Shown: one piece after another, positions 55,728-63,625 of the stretch
How positions within the stretch are numbered: the first letter of the stretch is position 1
How the letters are laid out: every line of letters begins with the position of its first letter
Assembly: GCF_000403135.1 (NCBI RefSeq)
Contig: NZ_AQPN01000044.1
Coordinates: 1 to 63,625 of the forward strand
Direction of reading: 5' to 3'
From: Arcticibacter svalbardensis MN12-7
Lineage (GTDB): Bacteria; Bacteroidota; Bacteroidia; Sphingobacteriales; Sphingobacteriaceae
DNA length: 63,625 nucleotides
Made by a program: the position numbers and the translations under genes
Notes under the pieces: model-generated
Told to the model about the DNA's origin: nothing
What the model saw: only the letters and a program-made list of their open reading frames with translations
The model's database searches: none

Positions 55728-56519
55728 TTGGGTCCAATGATTTCATCTCCGTTTGATCCAATGACCATCCTAATCTATGATGGAACCTGGTATGGTTTAC
55801 TTTCCTGCATCTTCGACGTTTATGAATATAAACTCAAAAAGATTTCAGTTACCACAAAAGAGCTATTTCAACCGGATGCCTTTAGTAAAACGCATGAGGT
55901 ATTTACTTCCCCCGCAAATGCCGAACGCGTTCTAAAGGGCCTCTCGAAGAAACTGTCGCCTACAGGAATGGCTTCTATTTACTCTTGTCATCTCTCCGAA
56001 CTCCCTGAAATGGCCTCGGTTATTATTCGTTATGCCCGCCTTCTTTTTTCTTCGGGAATCTCTGAAAAAGCGTATGGTAACCCTGATGTGCTTAAAATCG
56101 CTCAAGTAGCTAAAAAGGTGGGTCGAGAGCGACACCGCATGAAGGCCTTTATTCGGTTCCGCCTGACTCAGGATGATATTTACTATGCCACTATAGAACC
56201 TGATTTCAACGTACTACCCTTAATTGTATCTCATTTTAAAAATAGATATGCCGATCAAAAATGGCTGATCTATGATACCAAGCGAAGTTATGGAGTTTAC
56301 TACGACCTGCATACCACAGAAGAGATCCAACTTGACTTTGCAGAGAATCCAGAAAAACCTACGGATACTAACATCTTTGCCGAAAACGAAGAGCAGTATC
56401 AGACTTTATGGAAGAATTATTTCAAGCATGTTTCCATTGATTCCCGAAAGAATACAGCCCTTCATTTAAGGCATGTACCGAAGCGATACTGGAAACACTT
56501 GACGGAAAAGCAGGTATGA
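55728..56519 (+). CDS. TIGR03915/DUF4130 putative DNA repair protein
   Basis: 263 residues from a TTG at 55728, or 252 from the ATG at 55761, which gives the usual opening TILIYDGTWYGLLSCIFDVY. The sequence then has the DUF4130 core with RERHRMKAFIRFR, DIYYATIEPDFNVLPLIV and a YDTKRSYGVYYDL segment. Its partner is the radical SAM gene directly upstream. The fold is related to uracil-DNA glycosylase in this family; a DNA role is inferred from that. Confidence 0.88.
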   Translation: MGPMISSPFDPMTILIYDGTWYGLLSCIFDVYEYKLKKISVTTKELFQPDAFSKTHEVFTSPANAERVLKGLSKKLSPTGMASIYSCHLSELPEMASVIIRYARLLFSSGISEKAYGNPDVLKIAQVAKKVGRERHRMKAFIRFRLTQDDIYYATIEPDFNVLPLIVSHFKNRYADQKWLIYDTKRSYGVYYDLHTTEEIQLDFAENPEKPTDTNIFAENEEQYQTLWKNYFKHVSIDSRKNTALHLRHVPKRYWKHLTEKQV

Positions 56520-56677
56520 AAGGTTATCAATTTTACTCTTATTCTATTGACCTCATTTAAAGCAAAAAGATAATGAGGAGGAATGCAACACACTAGGCAG
56601 TTCTATTTACGTAATTAGAATGAATCTTAAATAAGATAGGATTGAAAATTATTGATCACATATAGAAAATTACTAAA

Positions 56678-57937
56678 CTAATCTTTCTCTTTATTCTTTT
56701 TCTTCTTCTTGAAAATATTAAGGCCCTTTTTAAACAGCTTTATAATAAAGTTCTCCTTATGTGCTGGTTCCACTACCTGGATCTCTTCAACAAATGAAGG
56801 GCAGTTCAATCGCAACTTTATTTCATCACTCACTACCCTGAATTTCTTACTTCGGTAACTCGCAAATGACGGATTTTCTATTAACCTGTTCATAAAAGTA
56901 CCCCAAATAGGTAAAGCGGTGTGGGCTCCTTGTCCTAGTTGCAAGGATCTAAAGCTCACCAAAGGATTCTCTGCACCCACCCAAACTCCTGTTACCAGGT
57001 TAGGTGTGATTCCTACAAACCAGCCATCAGCTTGGTTTTGTGTCGTACCCGTTTTTCCGGCAATGTCCATTTTTAATCCAAATTCACTTTTAAGCTTCGA
57101 TGCACTCCCTTCTTCCACCACACCTTTCATTAACTCAATCATAATGGAAGCATTTTCTTCAGATAGCACTCGCTTTCCCGAAGAAGCTTTGTTGTTAAAA
57201 ATGACATCTCCTGAACTATTTTTAATGGTGCTGATATACACAGGTTTAACAAGAATACCACTGTTTGCGAATACTGTATAAGCACCCACTAATTCCATTA
57301 ACGAAATGCTGGCTGTGCCCAGCGATATGGATGGCACCTCTGGAATGGTACTCGTAATCCCCATACGTCTGGCCATTTCGATCGTCCTTTTTACCCCCGT
57401 TTGCATAATCAGTTGTGCGGAAACCGTATTAACCGAAAAAGCAAGAGCGCCTTTCATGGAATACTGACCTGTATATTGACCATCGGCATTTTGTGGTGAC
57501 CAGTTCTCAAATTCAGGATAAGTAACCCGCTTATTGTCAAATAAAGTGCAGGGATTGATTCCTTTTTCTATTGCTGCCGCATATAAAATAGGCTTAAAGG
57601 TAGAGCCTACTTGTCGCCGGGAAAGCACATGATCATATTTGAAAACCTGGTGATTGATCCCTCCAACCCATGCTTTTACATCACCAGTACCAGGTTCTAT
57701 GGAAATCAAACCTGTATTTAATGTTTTTTGAAAGTATTTAATGGAGTCAAGCGGACTAATGTTTACATTTTTATTACCTCCCAGTGCAAAAAGCGACATT
57801 GGCCTTTTCTTATTGAATACCGCTGCGATTTCAGACTCAGATTTCCCTGCATCCTTAAGCCGCTTATACCGGTCGGAAGCCTGCATGGCAGAGGTAATTA
57901 CCGAAGTGCTGTTTCCCCAGGGATTTCTCCTTTCCAA
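56678..57937 (-). CDS. Class A penicillin-binding protein, transpeptidase half of a frameshifted gene
   Basis: The 419 residues carry STFKPILYA, SVNTVSAQL and KTGTTQNQADGW, a complete transpeptidase domain with a basic C-terminal tail. It has no membrane anchor or glycosyltransferase, and starts in frame from a TTG, not a likely start. It continues the N-terminal half at 57898-59022. Adding one A to the run at 57924-57926 joins the halves (KGENPW), matching the GNEDPW region of the intact paralogue at 33659. See the finding on the frameshift. Confidence 0.88.
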   Translation of the reverse strand: MERRNPWGNSTSVITSAMQASDRYKRLKDAGKSESEIAAVFNKKRPMSLFALGGNKNVNISPLDSIKYFQKTLNTGLISIEPGTGDVKAWVGGINHQVFKYDHVLSRRQVGSTFKPILYAAAIEKGINPCTLFDNKRVTYPEFENWSPQNADGQYTGQYSMKGALAFSVNTVSAQLIMQTGVKRTIEMARRMGITSTIPEVPSISLGTASISLMELVGAYTVFANSGILVKPVYISTIKNSSGDVIFNNKASSGKRVLSEENASIMIELMKGVVEEGSASKLKSEFGLKMDIAGKTGTTQNQADGWFVGITPNLVTGVWVGAENPLVSFRSLQLGQGAHTALPIWGTFMNRLIENPSFASYRSKKFRVVSDEIKLRLNCPSFVEEIQVVEPAHKENFIIKLFKKGLNIFKKKKKNKEKD

Positions 57938-59022
57938 TGCCGGTCAAATGTGCGTTGTAGCTGAGCCATCTGATTGCGCACCGCTTGTTCTGCCGCCATT
58001 TGAACCCTTGAATCTATAGTAGAATAGATCCGAAGACCATCGGTATATAGATCATACGGATTGCCATCTTTATTCATATGCGTTTCGCACCAGGTTACGA
58101 GTTGTTTTCGCAGATATTCCCTCAAGTAGGGAGCTATTCCCTGACCTGTTCGTTTGATATTATAACGCAAAATCAAAGGCTGCTTTTGAACCCAATTCGC
58201 TGTTTCCGGACTGATATATCCTAGTTTCAGCATTTGTCCTATTACTAAATTCCGTCTGTCAAATGCGCGTTGAGGATACCGTGCAGGGTTATAATACGTA
58301 TTTGCCTTTAGCATGCCAATTAACACAGCAGCCTCTTCCATCTTTAACTTTCCTGAAGACTTATTAAAAAATACACGTGATGCACGTTCAATTCCAAAAA
58401 TATTAGCCCCCATAGGAACGGTGTTCAAATAAAGTTCCAGAATCTCCTTCTTGGTGTAAACCGACTCCAGACGTACCGCCATAATCATTTCCTTTATTTT
58501 ATTAATTGGCGTGCTAAAAAAGAAATGATGTTCACGGGGAAACAAATTTTTAGCTAGTTGCTGACTCAATGTACTTCCACCACCTGCGCTTGCATCCTGA
58601 AATAGCAGCGTTTTAACCAGTACCCGTAACAATCCACGAGAATCCACACCATTGTGGCTATAGAATCGCGAATCCTCAGTTGCTACAAGAGCCTGGATAA
58701 CCGAAGGCGCTATCGCATCATATTTAACATTAGTCCTGTCCTGAATAAAGTATCTACCAATCAGTACATTGTCTGAAGAATAGATCTCCGAAGCTGTATT
58801 GTTCTGAAGGGACTTTAACGTTTTTTTAGAAGGTATTTTTCCAAAAACGCCCAAGAAAATGGCTAGATAGAAGATAAGTCCGGCCATTATAAGAACGAGT
58901 AAAAACTTTCCAAATAACCTAAGTAGATAACGGTATGAAATGCTCCCCATAAATACAAATATGAGATTTACAAAACGATTAAGGAAATTCATGATTGATC
59001 GGCCATGAAATGAATTGCACAT
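57898..59022 (-). CDS. Class A penicillin-binding protein, glycosyltransferase half of a frameshifted gene
   Basis: 374 residues: one membrane helix (about 37-62), then a GT51 domain with EDSRFYSHNGVD and GGGSTLSQQLAKN, and the linker AEQAVRNQMAQLQR. It ends with a shifted tail (EIPGETALR) instead of the transpeptidase domain. As read, it could only act as a glycosyltransferase. The intact protein would be about 780 residues and a paralogue of the class A PBP at 33659. Confidence 0.88.
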   Translation of the reverse strand: MCNSFHGRSIMNFLNRFVNLIFVFMGSISYRYLLRLFGKFLLVLIMAGLIFYLAIFLGVFGKIPSKKTLKSLQNNTASEIYSSDNVLIGRYFIQDRTNVKYDAIAPSVIQALVATEDSRFYSHNGVDSRGLLRVLVKTLLFQDASAGGGSTLSQQLAKNLFPREHHFFFSTPINKIKEMIMAVRLESVYTKKEILELYLNTVPMGANIFGIERASRVFFNKSSGKLKMEEAAVLIGMLKANTYYNPARYPQRAFDRRNLVIGQMLKLGYISPETANWVQKQPLILRYNIKRTGQGIAPYLREYLRKQLVTWCETHMNKDGNPYDLYTDGLRIYSTIDSRVQMAAEQAVRNQMAQLQRTFDRHWKGEIPGETALR

Positions 59023-59187
59023 TATTAGCCAAATAGAGTAATCAAATTAATCCCAAATAGAGATAAACATAAGGTTGAAGCTACTGTGGCCTCAAGGGTA
59101 AACTGACCTTAGCTTGTCCTTAATTTCATCATCATGCTATTCTATCTCCATAGGATATGAGTATCTTTGACCAAGTTTAAAATCAAA

Positions 59188-59568
59188 ATGAAGGAATTTT
59201 CAAAGTATTATATCGTTTCTGCGTCCCCTGAAGAAGTTTATCTGGCATTAACCAATCCAATCACCATTCATTTATGGAGCGGTGAGGAAGCTGTTATGTC
59301 TACAGAAGTCGGTTCCGAATTTTCATTATGGGAAGGAAGCATCTGCGGAAAGAACCTTGAATTCGACGAAAATAAGAAAATCGTACAGCAATGGTACTTT
59401 GGCGATCAGACGGAAGATTCTATCGTAACGATTAAACTTCATCCTCATAAACAAGGTACATCGGTAGAACTGAAACATGTGAATATTTCGGATGAAGATT
59501 ATGATGATATTGTGGAAGGTTGGAACGGTACCTACTTTCAATCCCTTCAGGAATTTTACTATGATTAA
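59188..59568 (+). CDS. SRPBCC/AHSA1-type protein
   Basis: 126 residues from the ATG at 59188; an in-frame TTG at 59167 is less likely. The START-like fold is recognisable from SKYYIVSASPEEVYLALTNP, LWSGEEAVM, then QQWYFGD and a C-terminal helix GWNGTYFQSLQEF. It may bind a small ligand or a chaperone-like partner, but no function can be assigned. It overlaps the NUDIX gene by one base (TAATG), so translation is coupled. Confidence 0.85.
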   Translation: MKEFSKYYIVSASPEEVYLALTNPITIHLWSGEEAVMSTEVGSEFSLWEGSICGKNLEFDENKKIVQQWYFGDQTEDSIVTIKLHPHKQGTSVELKHVNISDEDYDDIVEGWNGTYFQSLQEFYYD

Positions 59569-59960
59569 TGGTTATAGATGTCGTTTGTGCGATTATAATT
59601 GATGAGCAAGGCAAAGTCTTAGCGGCTCGCAGAAGTAAAAGTATGGACCTACCGGGTAAATGGGAGTTTCCCGGAGGTAAAGTGGAACCCTTTGAACAGG
59701 CTGAAGCATCTATAATCAGGGAAATTAAGGAAGAGCTTGATATCGTGATTCAGACTAGTAAATCGGGACCTGCTCATATCCACCACTATAAAAATAAATC
59801 CATTAGACTAATCCCTTTTATTTGTAAACAGCTGTCCGGAACAATCAGCTTAAAAGAGCATGAAACCTACGGATGGTTTACCAGTGAACAGCTTAAAACT
59901 TTAGCTTGGGCAGAAGCCGATATCCCCATATTAAATGACTACATTAGTTCACTTACCTGA
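59568..59960 (+). CDS. NUDIX hydrolase (MutT/CTP pyrophosphohydrolase-like)
   Basis: 130 residues with a complete Nudix box: GKVEPFEQAEASIIREIKEELDI, matching GX5EX7REUXEEXGU except for an Asp at the end. VVCAIIIDEQGKVLAARRSKS precedes it and TYGWFTSEQL closes the domain, as in (d)CTP pyrophosphohydrolases. It probably cleans oxidised or excess nucleotides. The start overlaps the SRPBCC stop. Confidence 0.9.
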   Translation: MVIDVVCAIIIDEQGKVLAARRSKSMDLPGKWEFPGGKVEPFEQAEASIIREIKEELDIVIQTSKSGPAHIHHYKNKSIRLIPFICKQLSGTISLKEHETYGWFTSEQLKTLAWAEADIPILNDYISSLT

Positions 59961-60080
59961 ACCCGAATATATTCATTAAAAAAGCTAAATTCATGCTCTT
60001 AATGACAGTATTTTCTGATAAACAACCAAAAGATAGTGGTTATGAATATCTTTGGGAATCAGGTATTCTAATTTACATGC

Positions 60081-62063
60081 ATGTCATCAAATCATCATCA
60101 GCACGACCTCAATCATAACCATGATTGTTCCCATAATCATGAAAGCGTTTTTGGCTCAAAAACTGAACTTATCTTTAGTATTCTTGCCGGTTCATTATTA
60201 ACAGCTGGTTTCCTTTTATCGCTCATTTCAAGTGTATCTCACTGGTTTTCTTTAGCTCTTTACTTATTGTCGTTTTTCTTTGGTGGCTTTTATGCTATAA
60301 AAGAGGCTGTTTTAAGTGTGCTGAAAGGAAAATTTGATATTGATTTCCTGATGATTGTAGCGGCAATTGGTGCAGCTTCATTAGATAAATGGGCCGAAGG
60401 CGCACTGCTTCTCTTTCTTTTTAGTCTGGGTCATGGTTTAGAACATTCGGCTATGGACAAAGCGAAGAAGTCTATTGCTGCCTTAGCGGAACTTGCGCCT
60501 AAAGTAGCACTAGTGAGGCGCGATGGGCAAGATGTGGAGATTTCTATTAATCAGCTTGTTATCGGTGACGTGGTAATCGTTAAGCCTAACAGCAAGATTT
60601 CTGCTGATGGGGTCGTAATAAAAGGTCAGAGTGCAGTCAATCAGGCATCTATTACCGGGGAAAGCATTCCTGTAGATAAGATTTCTATACAAGACCTTAA
60701 TCAATTTCATAAAGATCCTAAAATAGTTAAACCTGAAAATCAAGTATTTGCTGGAACAATTAACGGTAGCCAGGTGCTTGAGGTGGAGGTAACAAACCTG
60801 GCTGAAGATTCTACGCTTGCTCGTCTGATCAAGTTAGTAAGTGATACCAAAGCGCAGAAGTCTCAAACACAGTTGTTAACCGATGAGATTCAAATCCACT
60901 ATGTGCCAGCTGTAATTGCATTAGTCGTATTACTGCTTTGTGCTTTTCTGGTAGTAGAGGAACCGTTTAGTGCTAGTTTTTACCGGGCGATGGCTGTACT
61001 CGTAGCAGCCAGTCCCTGTGCATTAGCCATTTCCACACCCAGTGCTGTTTTAAGTGGAATAGCGAGGGGCGCAAGAGGCGGAGTACTGTTTAAAGGTGGT
61101 GGTCCATTAGAGGAGTTAGGAGGATTGACGGCCATTGCATTTGATAAAACAGGAACGCTTACGGAAGGGAAACCTAAACTTACGGGAGTAACCGGACTTA
61201 ATGGAATTTCCGAAGAAACAGTTCTTGAGGTGGCGGTTGCAGTAGAAAAAATGAGTGACCATCCTTTGGCAGCTGCAATTGTTAAAGGCGCACAGGAAAG
61301 AATTAAAAAGGAGATCAGTCCAGCGCAACACGTAGAGGCATTAAATGGTCATGGTGTAAAAGCTGAGTTGAATGGAAGTGCCATTTTAATAGGAAACAGG
61401 GCCTTGTTCACCGACATACCTGAAGAGATCTCCTCGCTGGTGTCTGAAAAAGAAAAGGCAGGTAATACGACTATCATCGTTCAACGCGACAATATATTTA
61501 TTGGTTTGATATCCGTAATGGATGTCCCCCGTGTTGAAGCGATGGATACGATAAAGAGGCTTAAGAAATTGGGTATCAAACGTATGGTCATGCTTACCGG
61601 TGATAATCAACAGGTCGCAGAGTCTGTAGCCAAACAAATAGGGATCAAGGATGCATGGGGAGGTTTACTTCCGGAGCAAAAGTTGAAAGCAATAGAAGAT
61701 CTGCTTAAAAGGGAAGAACGTGTGGCTATGGTTGGTGATGGTGTAAATGACGCTCCGGCTATGGCAAAAAGTAGTGTAGGGATCGCAATGGGTGCCGCAG
61801 GTTCTCATGTAGCTCTCGAAACAGCAGATGTTGCGCTAATGGCCAATAACCTCGATAATCTACCCTTTGCTATTGGGTTAAGCAGGAAATCGCACCGCAT
61901 CATCAGACAAAATTTAGTAATTAGTTTAGGCATGGTGGCTATATTGGTACCGCTTACAATAGTTGGTGTTGCTGGTATTGGTCCGGCGGTAGTGGGACAC
62001 GAAGGTTCCACCTTATTAGTGGTATTTAATGGATTAAGATTACTTGCTTACAAGCAAAAGTAA
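60081..62063 (+). CDS. Heavy-metal P1B-type ATPase with His-rich N-terminus, P1B-4-like
   Basis: 660 residues. A cytosolic N-terminus with seven His in 22 residues (positions 5-20) replaces the usual CxxC metal-binding domain. TGES, SPCALAIS in the metal-site helix, DKTGTLTEG (phosphorylated Asp), SDHPLAAAI, MLTGDN and GDGVNDAP follow in order. SPC with HEGSTLLV in the last helices is the P1B-4 pattern (Co2+, Fe2+ or Zn2+ exporters), not the CPC/DG pattern of ZntA. It exports metal ions across the inner membrane. An ABC exporter begins 20 bases downstream. Confidence 0.92.
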   Translation: MSSNHHQHDLNHNHDCSHNHESVFGSKTELIFSILAGSLLTAGFLLSLISSVSHWFSLALYLLSFFFGGFYAIKEAVLSVLKGKFDIDFLMIVAAIGAASLDKWAEGALLLFLFSLGHGLEHSAMDKAKKSIAALAELAPKVALVRRDGQDVEISINQLVIGDVVIVKPNSKISADGVVIKGQSAVNQASITGESIPVDKISIQDLNQFHKDPKIVKPENQVFAGTINGSQVLEVEVTNLAEDSTLARLIKLVSDTKAQKSQTQLLTDEIQIHYVPAVIALVVLLLCAFLVVEEPFSASFYRAMAVLVAASPCALAISTPSAVLSGIARGARGGVLFKGGGPLEELGGLTAIAFDKTGTLTEGKPKLTGVTGLNGISEETVLEVAVAVEKMSDHPLAAAIVKGAQERIKKEISPAQHVEALNGHGVKAELNGSAILIGNRALFTDIPEEISSLVSEKEKAGNTTIIVQRDNIFIGLISVMDVPRVEAMDTIKRLKKLGIKRMVMLTGDNQQVAESVAKQIGIKDAWGGLLPEQKLKAIEDLLKREERVAMVGDGVNDAPAMAKSSVGIAMGAAGSHVALETADVALMANNLDNLPFAIGLSRKSHRIIRQNLVISLGMVAILVPLTIVGVAGIGPAVVGHEGSTLLVVFNGLRLLAYKQK

Positions 62064-62082
62064 AACGGTTTAATTATATTCT

Positions 62083-62862
62083 ATGGAACTAAAATCATTA
62101 CCTGTTATCAGCATCCGGAATCTGAAGAAGAGTTATGGCGATAAACAGGTTTTAAAAGGAATTAATTTAGAGATCTATCCCGGACAGGTTATTGGCTATA
62201 TCGGCCCTAATGGTGCCGGAAAGTCCACTACTGTAAAAGTATTGACCGGTCTGATCAATGATTACGAAGGCGAAGTTTTATTTTACGGAAAGAATATTCA
62301 GGATGATATTATCTCCATAAAAGCGAAGATAGGGTATGTACCCGAAAATGCCGAGATCTATGAAGTGCTTACTCCTTTAGAGTATCTGGATTTTGTAGGA
62401 AAACTTTACGGCATGGAGGAAAGCCATATAGCCGAAAGGGCGATGAAATTATTGACCGCTTTTGGGATCAATACCAATGCCGATCAACGGATGGATACTT
62501 TCTCTAAAGGCATGCGACAGAAAGTGCTGCTTATTTCAGGGATCATTCATAACCCCGAAATTATTATTTTAGACGAACCCTTATCAGGTCTGGATGCGAA
62601 TGCGGTTATGATGGTTAAAGAACTGATCGCCCTGCTTGCTCAGGATGGTAAAACTATCTTTTACTGTTCACATATGATGGATGTGGTAGAAAAGGTCTCT
62701 GATCGTATTCTATTGATCAATAACGGTGAAATTATTGCCGATGGCTCATTTGAGGAACTGAGAGAAGGTGGAAACTTAACTTTAGAACACATATTTGCAA
62801 AACTTACCGGTAAAGAAGAGTCTAATAAAGAAGCGCATCATGTTTTAGATGCTTTAAAGTAA
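62083..62862 (+). CDS. ABC transporter ATP-binding protein, CcmA/ABC-2 exporter type
   Basis: 259 residues: Walker A GPNGAGKST (about 48-56), signature TFSKGMRQKV, Walker B IIILDEPLSGLD and a CSHMMDVVEK switch. The DRILLINNGEIIADGSFEEL ending is typical of the ABC-2 type exporter ATPases. It starts 20 bases after the metal ATPase and 53 bases before a membrane protein gene that is probably its permease. Confidence 0.9.
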   Translation: MELKSLPVISIRNLKKSYGDKQVLKGINLEIYPGQVIGYIGPNGAGKSTTVKVLTGLINDYEGEVLFYGKNIQDDIISIKAKIGYVPENAEIYEVLTPLEYLDFVGKLYGMEESHIAERAMKLLTAFGINTNADQRMDTFSKGMRQKVLLISGIIHNPEIIILDEPLSGLDANAVMMVKELIALLAQDGKTIFYCSHMMDVVEKVSDRILLINNGEIIADGSFEELREGGNLTLEHIFAKLTGKEESNKEAHHVLDALK

Positions 62863-62914
62863 CATTCCCTTAGTAACAGGCAAAGTTTAATTCACGCATC
62901 TATTCTATTGATTT

Positions 62915-63625
62915 ATGTTCAACAGATACATCATCAACTTTATCCTTCTATTTAAACCTTTATTCGTTCGTTTTGGCGTTGATCCTGTGCAACTGCGCAT
63001 TATTCTTGATGTGAAAATGAAAATGGACGACAGGCGACCTAAGTTCTATAGTCAGCATAAACAAACGCAGAAAAAAGAAGTCAATAACTCCAGTTGGGTT
63101 ACGATGTTCTTTTTGGCATTAACAGGACTGTTCCTTGCTTTCATGTTAATCATGGTTAAGCAGCCCTATATTGGCCATACTGTTTATTTCTCCGCGTTTA
63201 TGGTGATGCTTTCGATTACGCTGATCTCTGATTTTACCAGCGTGCTGATTGATGTGCGGGATAACTACATCATCCTTCCCCGTCCGGTTTCAGATAGCAC
63301 CTTTACGGTTTCGCGAATTCTACATATTGGCATTCATACCGCTAAAATGGCTCTGGCCATTTCTATTTCCGGACTTATTCTCACTTTTGTACTACAAGGC
63401 TTAATTGCTGGAATGGTGTTTATGCTGGAGGTGTTTATCGCTACTATCCTCAGCATTTTTATAGTCAACATGATTTACCTGATTGTATTAAAACTAACTA
63501 GTCCGCAAAAGTTTAAAGACTTCATATCCTATTTTCAGATAGTTTTTTCAGTCCTGATCTTTGCTGCCTATTATATGCTGCCAAGATTAATGAGCATGAG
63601 TATGCTGGAAGGCTTTGAACTGTTG
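62915..63625 (+). CDS. ABC-2-like exporter permease subunit, 3' partial
   Basis: The frame from the ATG at 62915 is open to the end of the window, 237 codons. It starts MFNRYIINFILLFKPLFVR and shows at least four to six long hydrophobic segments (around WVTMFFLALTGLFLAFMLIM, ALAISISGLILTFVL and FISYFQIVFSVLIFAAYYM) with short charged loops. The sequence is like the multi-helix permeases that follow this kind of ATPase. The substrate is unknown, and the end is missing. Confidence 0.75.
   Translation, partial: MFNRYIINFILLFKPLFVRFGVDPVQLRIILDVKMKMDDRRPKFYSQHKQTQKKEVNNSSWVTMFFLALTGLFLAFMLIMVKQPYIGHTVYFSAFMVMLSITLISDFTSVLIDVRDNYIILPRPVSDSTFTVSRILHIGIHTAKMALAISISGLILTFVLQGLIAGMVFMLEVFIATILSIFIVNMIYLIVLKLTSPQKFKDFISYFQIVFSVLIFAAYYMLPRLMSMSMLEGFELL

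Noticed and set aside
57898-57937. Programmed -1 frameshift between the two PBP halves
   Set aside because: There is an AGGAG upstream, but no X XXY YYZ heptamer in the right phase and no strong downstream hairpin. A single missing A explains the data more simply.

Overview
The window looks like chromosomal DNA from a Bacteroidota bacterium, most probably of the Sphingobacteriaceae (Pedobacter, Mucilaginibacter or Solitalea-like). The reasons are the low GC content, several promoters of the Bacteroidota type (TTG/TTTG, about 18-19 bases, then TAnnTTTG), near absence of Shine-Dalgarno sequences, and a gene set typical of the group: LPS Kdo, heptose and acyl genes, a LytS/LytTR pair, a PorV-like barrel, a DUF2795 protein and an S24-type XRE regulator. 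The placement is inferred from gene content; there is no rRNA in the window.

Layout. 1-4.0 kb: the end of a glycoside hydrolase, a truncated DHA2 transporter remnant, an unrecognised 508-residue protein with a C-terminal His/Asp/Cys pattern like clan CE cysteine proteases, and tRNA-Ala(GGC). 4.1-10.6 kb: a complete MacAB-TolC-like efflux operon (outer-membrane channel, adaptor, ATPase, permease), divergent from a LytS-type kinase and LytTR regulator. Their shared intergenic region carries two identical 12-base sites, one facing each operon. 10.6-22.9 kb: housekeeping genes, including an MscS channel, pncB, purU, kdsB, a deoxynucleoside kinase, trpS, plsC, gatC, an orphan ABC ATPase, a cobalamin adenosyltransferase, ispD and queA. 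23-30 kb: an orphan ABC permease, a heptose kinase, an aspartate aminotransferase, bioF-bioD, and an S24/XRE repressor divergent from a degenerate GIY-YIG protein. 30.3-37 kb: a metallopeptidase/beta-propeller/beta-barrel fusion, a class A PBP and a nitrilase-family amidase.

37-63.6 kb: a queuosine-precursor transporter; a tightly coupled operon of PorV-like barrel, HHH/beta-barrel protein and ComEC; succinate-semialdehyde dehydrogenase; an aldo/keto reductase; SUMT; a GT2/acyltransferase pair; WbqC; MgtE; bioB; a FUSC-type membrane protein; the radical SAM/DUF4130 DNA-repair pair; a second class A PBP broken by one base in an A-run; SRPBCC and NUDIX genes; a P1B-4-like metal ATPase with a His-rich N-terminus; and the first two genes of an ABC exporter cut by the window edge.

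No rRNA, CRISPR array, intact insertion sequence or prophage was seen. The candidates most worth a second look are the CE-clan-like protein, the ComEC-linked outer-membrane HHH/barrel protein, the mirrored operator sites of the efflux/LytTR region, the degenerate GIY-YIG with its own S24 repressor, and the metallopeptidase-propeller-barrel fusion.
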